Below, in pieces: positions 1-5,354 of a stretch of DNA of 8,603 bases. Origin of the DNA: Alphaproteobacteria bacterium. GTDB taxonomy: Bacteria; Pseudomonadota; Alphaproteobacteria; Rhodobacterales; Rhodobacteraceae. Position 1 is the stretch's first letter. Every line of letters begins with the position of its first letter. Below the pieces are notes generated by a model that was not told where the DNA came from, ran no database searches, and saw only the letters and a list, made by a program, of their open reading frames with translations. The translations under genes were made by a program, and so were the position numbers. The DNA is taken from positions 1 through 8,603 of the forward strand of contig RFIR01000347.1 in assembly GCA_003695135.1 (NCBI GenBank). Direction: 5' to 3'.

Positions 1-109
1 ATATTTATCAATCAACAGTGAAAACAAGAAGAGCGCATGTGGCGCCACAATTTCGTGGCGCCCGCGCGGAACGCCCGGGTCTGGCTGGTTGAGTTTTGCG
101 GAAGTCTCT
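1..109 (+). repeat. Repeat unit A, copy 1 (degenerate, cut by window edge)
   Basis: This is the most diverged copy of a unit also found at 5007-5134 and 8477-8603. It shares the AT-rich head (ATCAATCAACAGTGAAAA near 7-24), a GC hairpin, the ACGCCCGGGTCTGGC block (71-85) and the tail GAGTTTTGCGGAAGTCTCT (91-109). Its hairpin is GGCGCCAC at 41-48, loop 49-54, GTGGCGCC at 55-62. One base pair is A-T here where copy 3 has G-C, so pairing is preserved. The head is probably cut off by the window start. I see no coding capacity. Confidence 0.8.
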
Positions 110-190
110 ACCAAACAAGTGAAAATCAGGACCAAACTTCACGGGCGCCGCACTTCGCCTCCGCCCGTGCACATCGGCACGGGCCGGCGC
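110..190 (+). repeat. Repeat unit B, copy 1, with nested hairpin
   Basis: This follows the unit A tail directly, starting CCAAACAAGTGAAAATCAG (111-129). It then carries a block at 144-166 that is nearly identical to 5195-5217. It can fold into a nested hairpin. The outer arms are GCGCCG (145-150) and CGGCGC (185-190). The inner arms are GCCCGTGC (163-170) and GCACGGGC (177-184), with a 6-nt loop. Copy 2 at 5135-5241 keeps the outer arms and has a different but still paired inner stem. The role is unknown. Confidence 0.7.
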
Positions 191-433
191 TGCCTGCCGC
201 GATGCAAGAGCGTCATGCCTTTCCGGTCCCCGGCCTCGCGCCGCCCTTTTCCGATCGGGCCGGATGGTCGCGATCGCCGGGCCCTTTCCCGCCCCTAGAC
301 GCCCCCGATCTCGAAAGCTTCGGGCATTCTCGCCAGACAAGTCGGTCGAAGGGGCGGCTGGTATGATCCGTGCGCCCGGTCACTCGGCCGCAGGATTGCA
401 TATTGAATTGTTCACGACTTGCGGGGTGCGAAT

Positions 434-472
434 TCGGCGCGATTCGAAGAATCGACTCCCATTTCGCGCCGA
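434..472. promoter_or_regulatory. Perfect 8-bp inverted repeat with nested palindrome
   Basis: TCGGCGCG at 434-441 and CGCGCCGA at 465-472 are exact inverted arms. Within and overlapping the left arm lies CGATTC-GAA-GAATCG at 440-454. It sits about 130 bp upstream of the 603 start. It could be an operator, an RNA hairpin or a terminator of something upstream. The arms CGATTC/GAATCG also occur in the pobA-pobR spacer, there with a 6-nt instead of a 3-nt gap. Confidence 0.4.
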
Positions 473-590
473 TCCGTGTATTGTTAACCGCAGGCTCGCA
501 GGGCGGGGTGTGGTCGCGTTTTCCGTCCGTGCGGGCCGAGGGTGGGGTAACGGTACACTGGCACGGATGACGTGCGCCGGTACCCGAGTG

Positions 591-596
591 AAGGAG
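591..596 (+). promoter_or_regulatory. Ribosome-binding site AAGGAG for the 54-aa gene
   Basis: AAGGAG ends six bases before the ATG at 603. This is close to an ideal Shine-Dalgarno sequence and spacing, and it is the main reason for calling this small gene and for preferring this start over the ATG at 612 or an in-frame upstream start at 264. Confidence 0.7.
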
Positions 597-602
597 TGGC
601 GT

Positions 603-767
603 ATGCCGGAAATGAGCGAGATCAAGCAGGCGCTTGTCGAGCTGACGGGCTCGCTGAGCTCCCTTCCCGACATTGCAGGGCTGGAACCGAACCAGTATCT
701 GGCCATCGGGCTGCTGGTTCTGGTCTTCGGGCGCTTTCTGATCGGCAATCCCAGCCGAAGGCGCTGA
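603..767 (+). CDS. Small single-pass membrane protein (54 aa), function unknown
   Basis: I do not recognise this protein. It has 54 residues. The first half is soluble and mildly acidic (MPEMSEIKQALVELTGSL). It is followed by a proline-containing turn and a hydrophobic segment at about residues 32-47 (YLAIGLLVLVFGRFLI), long enough for one short membrane helix. It ends in RRR. By the positive-inside rule the C-terminus would be cytoplasmic. The start is set by a strong AAGGAG at 591-596. The frame stays open upstream to 264, but that extension lacks a good ribosome-binding site and has no family character. The gene converges on moeB, with only 15 bp between the stop codons. Small proteins of this kind often act as membrane-complex subunits or regulators; nothing here points to a partner. 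Confidence 0.65.
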   Translation: MPEMSEIKQALVELTGSLSSLPDIAGLEPNQYLAIGLLVLVFGRFLIGNPSRRR

Positions 768-782
768 GCGCGCGGACCGGGC

Positions 783-1541
783 TCATCGGCCTGCCCCGCA
801 GACGGGGCAGTCCTCTCGCCGTGCGACGCGCATCTTGCGGGTCTCGGCGTACAGACAGTCATAGATCATCAGCGACCCGGCCAGGCCCTGGCCCGCGCTG
901 GCGATGTGCTTGACCGCCTCGGCCGCCATCATGGCGCCGATGACGCCGGCCAGCGCGCCCAGAACCCCGGCCTCGGCACAGTCCGGCGCCAGGCCGGGCG
1001 CGGGCGGCCGGGGAAACACGCAGGCATAGCAGGGCGCGCCCAGATGCGGGGCGAAGAGCGAGATCTGCCCCTCCCACTGGCTGAGCGCGCCCGAGATCAG
1101 CGGCACCCGCGCCGCGACCGCGGCCTCGTTGACCAGATAGCGGGTGGCGAAGCTGTCGGTGCCGTCCAGCACCAGATCCCGCCCGGCCACGAGTTCGTGC
1201 ACGTTGTCGGGGCCGAGATGCAGCGCATGGGTCTCGATGACCGTGTGCGGATTGAGCGCGGACAGACGTTCGGCCGCGGCCTCGGCCTTGGGCCGGCCGG
1301 CATCGGCGCTGACATAGATCACCTGCCGCTGCAGGTTCGACAGCGAGACCGTGTCGTCATCGACCAGCGAAATGTGCCCGACCCCGGCCGCGGCGAGATA
1401 GAGCAGCGCCGGCGCGCCCAGACCGCCGGCGCCGACCACCAGCACCGAGGCCGCCTTCAGCCGTGCCTGCCCCGGCCCGCCGAGCTCGCGCAGCACGATG
1501 TGGCGGGCATAGCGGTCGAGTTCCTCGGGTGAAAAGCTCAT
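783..1541 (-). CDS. moeB: HesA/MoeB/ThiF-family adenylyltransferase, probably molybdopterin-synthase adenylyltransferase
   Basis: This enzyme is expected to activate the C-terminal glycine of a small sulfur-carrier protein (MoaD, or ThiS in thiamine synthesis) by ATP-dependent adenylation in the cytoplasm. The product is 252 aa, the usual length for MoeB/ThiF without a rhodanese domain. Visible family features are RYARHIVL (10-17), the nucleotide-binding GAGGLG (37-42), the acidic cluster DDD (61-63), NLQRQ (69-73), K85, the catalytic-aspartate motif DGTDS (126-130), and two zinc-binding pairs CYAC (171-174) and CPVC (245-248). C188 lies where ThiF-type proteins carry a functional cysteine. 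The ATG start follows a strong GGAGGAGG about 11 bases upstream. It is the last gene of the minus-strand cluster, 46 bp after cysK. MoeB and ThiF cannot be separated firmly from sequence alone, and no moaD or thiS lies in the window; MoeB is the usual call for this length. Confidence 0.85.
   Translation of the reverse strand: MSFSPEELDRYARHIVLRELGGPGQARLKAASVLVVGAGGLGAPALLYLAAAGVGHISLVDDDTVSLSNLQRQVIYVSADAGRPKAEAAAERLSALNPHTVIETHALHLGPDNVHELVAGRDLVLDGTDSFATRYLVNEAAVAARVPLISGALSQWEGQISLFAPHLGAPCYACVFPRPPAPGLAPDCAEAGVLGALAGVIGAMMAAEAVKHIASAGQGLAGSLMIYDCLYAETRKMRVARREDCPVCGAGR
791..810. terminator. Candidate terminator hairpin downstream of the 54-aa gene
   Basis: CTGCCCCG (791-798), loop CAGA, CGGGGCAG (803-810) form a perfect 8-bp stem 24 bp past the plus-strand stop. 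No T-run follows, and the hairpin lies inside the 3' end of moeB, where it encodes part of the CPVC zinc motif. It may therefore be only coding sequence. Confidence 0.25.
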
Positions 1542-1587
1542 GGGGTTCCGAACCTCCTCCGGTTCCGACCGGTGATCGCGGCCGGTC

Positions 1588-2541
1588 TCACAGCCCCTCG
1601 AACAGCGCCGTGGACAGATAGCGCTCGGCAAAGCTGGGCAGGATCGCCACGATGCGCTTGCCCGCCATCCCCTCGCGTGCCGCGATCTCCAGCGCCGCGG
1701 CCACCGCCGCGCCCGACGATATGCCGCCGGGGATGCCTTCCATGGCCGCGAGCCGGCGCGCGGTGACGAAGGCGGTCTCGTTGCCGATGGTCAGCACCTC
1801 GTCGATCAGGCCGGTGTCGAGGATGCCCGGCACGAAGCCCGCGCCGATGCCCTGGATCTTGTGCGGCCCCGGCGCGCCGCCGGACAGCACCGGGCTGTCC
1901 TCGGGCTCGACGGCAACGATGCGGGTGGCCGGGCGCCGCTTCTTCAACACCCGGCCGACGCCGGTGATGGTGCCGCCAGTGCCGACGCCGGAGATGAACA
2001 CGTCGATCTCGCCGCCGGTATCGGCCCAGATCTCCTCGGCCGTGGTCTCTTCGTGGACCTTCGGATTGGCGGGATTCTCGAACTGCTGGGGAATGATCGC
2101 GCCGGGGATGTCCGCTGCCAGCTGCTTTGCGCGTTCGATCGCGCCCTTCATGCCCAGCGCGGCATCGGTCAGCTCCAGCTCGGCGCCCAGCAGCGCCAGC
2201 ATCTTGCGCCGTTCCACCGACATGCTCTCGGGCATGCACAGGATCAGCCGGTAGCCGCGCGCGGCGGCGACGAAGGCGAGCGCGATGCCGGTATTGCCCG
2301 ATGTCGGCTCGACGATCACCCCGTCCGGTTTCAGCCTGCCCGAAGCCTCCAGCGCGTCGATCATCGCCACGCCGATGCGGTCCTTCACGCTGGCCAGCGG
2401 GTTGAAGAATTCCAGCTTTCCGCAGATCTCGGCCGCAACCCCCGCCTCGGCCGCCATGCGCCGCAGCCGCACCAGCGGCGTCGACCCGAAGGTGTCGGTG
2501 ATGCTGTCATAGATCCGTCCCCTGGGATGGGCGTCATACAT
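1588..2541 (-). CDS. cysK: Cysteine synthase A (O-acetylserine sulfhydrylase)
   Basis: This is a PLP-dependent cytoplasmic enzyme that makes L-cysteine from O-acetyl-L-serine and sulfide, the last step of cysteine synthesis. It is 317 aa, typical for CysK. The PLP lysine is K53 in SVKDRIG (51-57). The substrate loop TSGNTG is at 80-85, the phosphate-binding loop GVGTGGT at 185-191, GPHKIQGIGAGF at 225-236, the PLP-ring serine region GGISSGAA at 272-279, and the C-terminal LPSFAERYLST at 301-311 (DGERYLST is commoner). The start ATG at 2541 has CAGGAG ten bases upstream. It lies 52 bp downstream of an Rrf2 regulator gene and 46 bp upstream of moeB, and may be co-transcribed with both. CysM and cystathionine beta-synthase are less likely given the loop motifs and the lack of extra domains. 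Confidence 0.95.
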   Translation of the reverse strand: MYDAHPRGRIYDSITDTFGSTPLVRLRRMAAEAGVAAEICGKLEFFNPLASVKDRIGVAMIDALEASGRLKPDGVIVEPTSGNTGIALAFVAAARGYRLILCMPESMSVERRKMLALLGAELELTDAALGMKGAIERAKQLAADIPGAIIPQQFENPANPKVHEETTAEEIWADTGGEIDVFISGVGTGGTITGVGRVLKKRRPATRIVAVEPEDSPVLSGGAPGPHKIQGIGAGFVPGILDTGLIDEVLTIGNETAFVTARRLAAMEGIPGGISSGAAVAAALEIAAREGMAGKRIVAILPSFAERYLSTALFEGL

Positions 2542-2593
2542 GGCTCGATCGCTCCTGCTGCCTGCCGTGGTTGCACCGCTCCGCCGGCCTTCG

Positions 2594-3043
2594 TCAAATG
2601 GTGAAATCCGCCCCGCGCTCATCCGCGCGCGGGATGCCCAGCGCCTCGGCCCGGGCGCAGAGATCCTGCATGGTGATGGCATCGAGCCGGGCGAGGATCT
2701 CGGCCTGCAACTCGTTCCAGATCGGCGCGATGACCTTTGCGCCGAGCTCGGCCGCGGAGGCCGGCGTCTCGCTCTCGGCCTCCATAGCGCTGACCACCCG
2801 CACGATCTCGCCCAGCGTCACCCGCCGCCGTTCGCGCGCCAGGATATAGCCGCCGCGCGGCCCGCGCATGCCCTTCAGTATGCCGGCGCGCACCAGCTGC
2901 TGGAGCACCTGTTCGAGATAGCGCGCGGGAATGCCCTGGCGTTCGGTGATGTCGCGCGACTGCACCGGGGCAGGCCGGGCGTTGTAGGCCACATCCAGCA
3001 CCGCTTCCAGCGCCAGCTCGGTCTTGCGTGACAGCCTCAGCAC
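2594..3043 (-). CDS. Rrf2-family transcriptional regulator, cysteine-poor (CymR-like?)
   Basis: This is a 149-aa winged-helix DNA-binding protein of the Rrf2 family. It opens MLRLSRKTELALEAVLDVAY, has the recognition-helix region IPARYLEQVLQQLVRAGIL (38-56) and the wing motif RGPRGGYILAR (60-70). IscR and NsrR hold an Fe-S cluster with three cysteines near residues 90-106; here that region has none and the only cysteine is C129. An Fe-S sensor role is therefore unlikely. In Firmicutes the Rrf2 protein CymR lacks a cluster, represses cysteine genes and binds CysK. The adjacent cysK makes a similar role plausible but unproven. The start is GTG, 3 bp after the dut stop, with the G-rich 3' end of dut as the likely ribosome-binding site. 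I give no gene symbol because the family name alone does not fix one. Confidence 0.85.
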   Translation of the reverse strand: MLRLSRKTELALEAVLDVAYNARPAPVQSRDITERQGIPARYLEQVLQQLVRAGILKGMRGPRGGYILARERRRVTLGEIVRVVSAMEAESETPASAAELGAKVIAPIWNELQAEILARLDAITMQDLCARAEALGIPRADERGADFTI

Positions 3044-3046
3044 CGC

Positions 3047-3490
3047 TCACACCCCCGTCGATCCGAATCCGCCCGCCCCGCGCTCCGTGTCGGGAAGGGC
3101 GTCCACCTCCTGCCAGACACAGCGGGCGACCGGCGCCAGCACCGCCTGGGCGATGCGCATGCCCGGCGCGATTTCCACCTCTGCGCCGCCGAGATTGATC
3201 ACCAGCACCCCGCATTCTCCGCGATAATCGGCATCGAGCGTGCCCGGCGCGTTGACGATGCCGATGCCGTGACGCAGCGCAAGCCCGGATCGCGGCCGGA
3301 TCTGCAGCTCGAAGCCCTCCGGCACCGCGAAGGCGAAACCGGTCGGGATCAGCCGCCGCTCGCCGGGGGCCAGCCGGACGGGCGCATCGAGCCGGGCGCG
3401 CAGATCCATCCCCGAGGATCCGGCGGTCTCGTAGGCCGGCAGCGGCAGCGCGTGCGCTCCCACCCGCGCGATGGCGACCTGAACGTTCAC
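3047..3490 (-). CDS. dut: Deoxyuridine 5'-triphosphate nucleotidohydrolase (dUTPase)
   Basis: This enzyme hydrolyses dUTP to dUMP and pyrophosphate, keeping uracil out of DNA and feeding dTMP synthesis. It is 147 aa, normal for the trimeric class. All five conserved motifs are visible: AGSSGMDLRA (23-32); PRSGLALRHGI (66-76); GTLDADYRGE (83-92), with catalytic D86; RIAQAVLAPV (112-121); and the flexible C-terminal arm RGAGGFGSTG (137-146), which closes over the triphosphate. The start is a GTG that overlaps the coaBC stop in the sequence GTGA, a typical sign of translational coupling. The Rrf2 gene begins 3 bp after its stop. The neighbouring coaBC-dut order is, from memory, common in Proteobacteria. 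Confidence 0.95.
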   Translation of the reverse strand: MNVQVAIARVGAHALPLPAYETAGSSGMDLRARLDAPVRLAPGERRLIPTGFAFAVPEGFELQIRPRSGLALRHGIGIVNAPGTLDADYRGECGVLVINLGGAEVEIAPGMRIAQAVLAPVARCVWQEVDALPDTERGAGGFGSTGV

Positions 3491-4692
3491 GTCACCGCCC
3501 CCAGCGCCACGGCGATCTCGCGCGCGAGCCGCGCGGCGACCTCTTCCTTGCTCATCCGCGGCCATTCGGTGGCACCGGCGGCAGTGATCAGCGTCACCGC
3601 ATTCTCGCTGCCGCCCATGATGCCGGTATCGGGCCGGACGTCATTGGCGAGGATCCAGTCGCAGCCCTTGCGTTCGCGCTTGGCGGTGGCATTGGCGATG
3701 ACGTCGTCGGTCTCGGCGGCAAAGCCGACCACCAGCTGCGGGCGGTTCTGCTCCAGACGGCTGACCTCGCGCAGGATGTCGGGGTTCTCGGCCAGACGCA
3801 GTGCGGGCGGCGCGCCGGTGGCATCCTTCTTCATCTTCGAGGTGACGGCATTCTCCACCCGCCAGTCGGCCACCGCGGCGGCAAAGATCGCGGCATCGAC
3901 CGGCAGCGCGGCCATGACCGCATCACGCATCTCGCGCGCGGTCTCCACCTCGATGCATTGCACCCCCTCGGGGCGCGGCGCGGTTGCGGGGCCGGTGACG
4001 AAGACCAGCTCGGCCCCCAGCCGGGCCAGCGCGGCGGCGATGGCGCTGCCCTGTGCGCCGGAGGAGCGGTTGGCGATGTAGCGCACCGGGTCGATCGGCT
4101 CATGGGTCGGGCCGGAGGTGACGAGAATGCGCCGCCCGGCAAGCGGGCCTTTCCGCAGACGCCGTTCGATCTCGGCCAGGATCGCCGCCGGCTCGGCCAT
4201 GCGGCCGGGGCCGTACTCGCCGCAGGCCATCTCGCCCTCATCGGGGCCGACCACGCCGATGCCGTCGCCCCGCAGCGTGGCGAGATTGCGCCGGGTGGCC
4301 GGGTGGTTCCACATCCGCACATTCATTGCCGGGGCGATCAGCACCGGGGTATCGGTGGCCAGAAGCAGGGTGGAGGCGAGATCGTCGGCGTGCCCGCCGG
4401 CCATCTTCGCCATCAGATCGGCGGTGGCCGGTGCGACCACGATCAGATCGGCCGCGCGCGAGAGCCGGATATGCCCCATCTCGGCCTCGTCGGTCAGATC
4501 GAACAGCTCGCGATAGCAGCGCCGGCCCGAGATGGCGGCGAAACTGAGCGGGGTGACGAACTGCTCGGCCGCGCGCGTGGTCACGCAGGTCACGGCAAAT
4601 CCGGCCTTTTGCGCCAGCCGCACCAGCTCCAGCGATTTGTACGCCGCAATGCCGCCACCGACGATCAACAGGATGTGCCGCTGGCCTTGCAT
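3487..4692 (-). CDS. coaBC: Bifunctional phosphopantothenoylcysteine decarboxylase / phosphopantothenate-cysteine ligase
   Basis: CoaBC (Dfp) carries out two consecutive steps of coenzyme A synthesis. The C-terminal CoaB part joins 4'-phosphopantothenate to cysteine using CTP, and the N-terminal FMN-containing CoaC part decarboxylates the product to 4'-phosphopantetheine. It is 401 aa, full length. CoaC features are VGGGIAAYKS (11-20), active-site H74 in GHIRLSR, the PAMNVRMW motif (121-128) and the substrate-recognition C157 in MACGEYGPGRMAE. CoaB features are TSGPTHEPIDPVRYIANRSSG (192-212 region), with N208, and the KMKK lysines at 286-289. The segment after NRSSG reads AQG where many homologues have KxG. 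The ATG at 4692 matches the family start; the ribosome-binding site is weak (AGGGAA about 12 bases upstream). It is the first gene of the minus-strand cluster, overlaps dut by 4 bp, and uses the cysteine that CysK would supply. Confidence 0.95.
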   Translation of the reverse strand: MQGQRHILLIVGGGIAAYKSLELVRLAQKAGFAVTCVTTRAAEQFVTPLSFAAISGRRCYRELFDLTDEAEMGHIRLSRAADLIVVAPATADLMAKMAGGHADDLASTLLLATDTPVLIAPAMNVRMWNHPATRRNLATLRGDGIGVVGPDEGEMACGEYGPGRMAEPAAILAEIERRLRKGPLAGRRILVTSGPTHEPIDPVRYIANRSSGAQGSAIAAALARLGAELVFVTGPATAPRPEGVQCIEVETAREMRDAVMAALPVDAAIFAAAVADWRVENAVTSKMKKDATGAPPALRLAENPDILREVSRLEQNRPQLVVGFAAETDDVIANATAKRERKGCDWILANDVRPDTGIMGGSENAVTLITAAGATEWPRMSKEEVAARLAREIAVALGAVT

Positions 4693-4896
4693 GGATAATC
4701 CCGTTCCCTGACCCCGCCCCGAAAGTTTTCCGTACGGGGTTTGTAGTTTGTGTGCGCGGCGGCCGCAAGGCCGGCCAGTGATCGGTGATTGACGAACGGC
4801 ATGACGGACCCCGAGCCCGCGGGCAGGGCGGGGTCGGCCGGGGCGCGGGCCTCGGCGATGGTGATATCGGCAGGGGCAGGCGCCCGCGCCGCTGCA
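4693..4896. other. Non-coding upstream region of coaBC
   Basis: No supported gene lies here. The part nearest coaBC holds the candidate promoter at 4740-4768. On the minus strand one frame stays open through 4740-4896 and shows coding-like G/C preference at third positions, but it has no start or known family and runs out of frame into coaBC. It might be an eroded gene remnant. Confidence 0.5.
4740..4768 (-). promoter_or_regulatory. Candidate sigma-70 promoter for coaBC
   Basis: Reading the minus strand, TTGCGG (4768-4763) and TACAAA (4745-4740) are separated by exactly 17 bp and would start transcription about 40 bases before the coaBC ATG. The match to TTGACA/TATAAT is partial (3/6 and 4/6), and in a GC-rich genome such matches arise by chance, so this is only a candidate. 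Confidence 0.3.
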
Positions 4897-4940
4897 CTGA
4901 TTTTCACCTTTGTTTGGAAGAGACCCCTGCAAAACTCCGG
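4897..4940 (-). repeat. Partial inverted copy of the A/B repeat junction
   Basis: Read on the minus strand, this gives the unit A tail GGAGTTTTGCAGGGGTCTCT (4938-4919), followed by a close match of about 20 bases to CCAAACAAGTGAAAATCAG, the start of unit B at 111-129. It is therefore a remnant of an A/B composite in the orientation opposite to its neighbour at 5007-5134. With that neighbour it creates near-perfect 20-bp inverted ends at 4919-4938 and 5115-5134. Confidence 0.7.
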
Positions 4941-4985
4941 CGCGACGGGGCATCCTGGGCGAGACGCGCTTTCTGCCGATGTGTA

Positions 4986-5008
4986 TTGCGCGCATGTAAA
5001 GTAATTAG
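4986..5008 (+). repeat. 23-bp flank shared with 8454-8476
   Basis: This begins TTGCGCGC and ends AAAGTAATTAG. It matches 8454-8476 at 20 of 23 positions by eye, with differences only in the middle. It borders the head of unit A here but the tail of unit A at the other site. It may be an outer terminal repeat of the element or a preferred insertion site. Confidence 0.6.
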
Positions 5009-5134
5009 AAAATAATTCCCCAATCAATATTTTCCAATCAACAGTGAAAATAATCACGACATGAATGGTGCCGCATTTCGCGGCGCCCGAGCGCAACGCC
5101 CGGGTCTGGCCAGCGGAGTTTCGCAGGGGTCTCT
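5007..5134 (+). repeat. Repeat unit A, copy 2 (full length)
   Basis: This 128-bp unit matches the reverse complement of 8477-8603 with about eight differences over 127 aligned bases and no net gaps. In order it has an AT-rich head with GAAAATAAT at both ends (5008-5016 and 5045-5053) and two CCAATCAA copies. A hairpin follows: GGTGCCGC (5067-5074), loop ATTTC, GCGGCGCC (5080-5087). A second imperfect hairpin lies around 5086-5104, and the tail GGAGTTTCGCAGGGGTCTCT is at 5115-5134. The next unit starts immediately with the same head, giving a 128-bp period. The second hairpin pairs better in the minus-strand RNA, where a G-U pair replaces an A-C mismatch. Confidence 0.9.
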
Positions 5135-5241
5135 AGAAAATAATTCCCCAATCAATATTTTCCAATCAACAATGAAAATATGAGAAACGTCACCGGCGCC
5201 GCATTTCGCCTCCGCCCAGGCGCACGGGCGGGGCCCGGCGC
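5135..5241 (+). repeat. Repeat unit B, copy 2, with unit A head and nested hairpin
   Basis: This repeats the unit A head almost exactly for about 46 bp (5135-5180), then departs into the B block also seen at 144-190. Outer arms GCGCCG (5196-5201) and CGGCGC (5236-5241) are identical to copy 1. The inner arms are CCGCCC (5212-5217) and GGGCGG (5226-5231), while copy 1 has GCCCGTGC and GCACGGGC. The stem is thus kept while the bases differ. The same block also pairs with 5291-5355 to form a larger inverted repeat. Confidence 0.75.
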
Positions 5242-5354
5242 TCCTCGTAGTGCTGCTCGTAGGGTGCGCATTCATGGCGCACCCCCATCCGGTGCCCGGC
5301 CCCGCCCGCACGCCCGGCGGAGGCAAGCGGAGGCAAAATGCGGGGCCGGCGGCG
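5189..5354. repeat. Large imperfect inverted repeat just past the chaN stop
   Basis: The left arm at about 5189-5241 is unit B. The right arm at about 5291-5355 reads as its reverse complement, with a bulge made by a perfect 10-bp tandem duplication (GCGGAGGCAA twice, 5317-5336). Between the arms sits a perfect 8-bp hairpin, GGGTGCGC (5262-5269) and GCGCACCC (5277-5284), with a 7-nt loop. Transcription of chaN would enter this structure directly after its TGA, so it could form a very strong RNA stem that ends transcription or protects the 3' end. No T-run follows at its distal side. It may instead be two facing repeat copies. Confidence 0.7.

Larger units (their letters stand above)
191..602. 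other. Non-coding stretch upstream of the small membrane-protein gene
   Basis: I find no convincing gene here. Open frames cross it, but none has a ribosome-binding site or recognisable protein family. It holds the inverted repeat at 434-472 and the ribosome-binding site of the next gene. The segment around 395-420 is more AT-rich than its surroundings and is where I would look for a promoter, but I see no clear -35/-10 pair. Confidence 0.6.

Noticed and set aside
264..767. An in-frame 167-aa version of the small membrane protein.
   Set aside because: The upstream extension lacks a ribosome-binding site and protein-like composition, while the ATG at 603 has a near-ideal AAGGAG.
5017..5038. 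An IHF binding site in the AT-rich head of unit A, by analogy with E. coli BIMEs.
   Set aside because: AATCAATATTTTC misses the last consensus base, and the other copies fit less well. The match is too weak to call in an AT-rich stretch.
4919..5134. A MITE of about 215 bp bounded by near-perfect 20-bp inverted ends (GAGACCCCTGC type), reminiscent of some IS5-family termini.
   Set aside because: Homology between loci continues outside the left end (4897-4918 matches 110-130), so these are not element boundaries. Two facing repeat units explain the inverted ends better, and no target duplication is visible.
5007..5241. A CRISPR array or similar spaced direct repeat.
   Set aside because: There are only two adjacent units with a 128-bp period, no regular short repeats and spacers, and no cas genes in the window.
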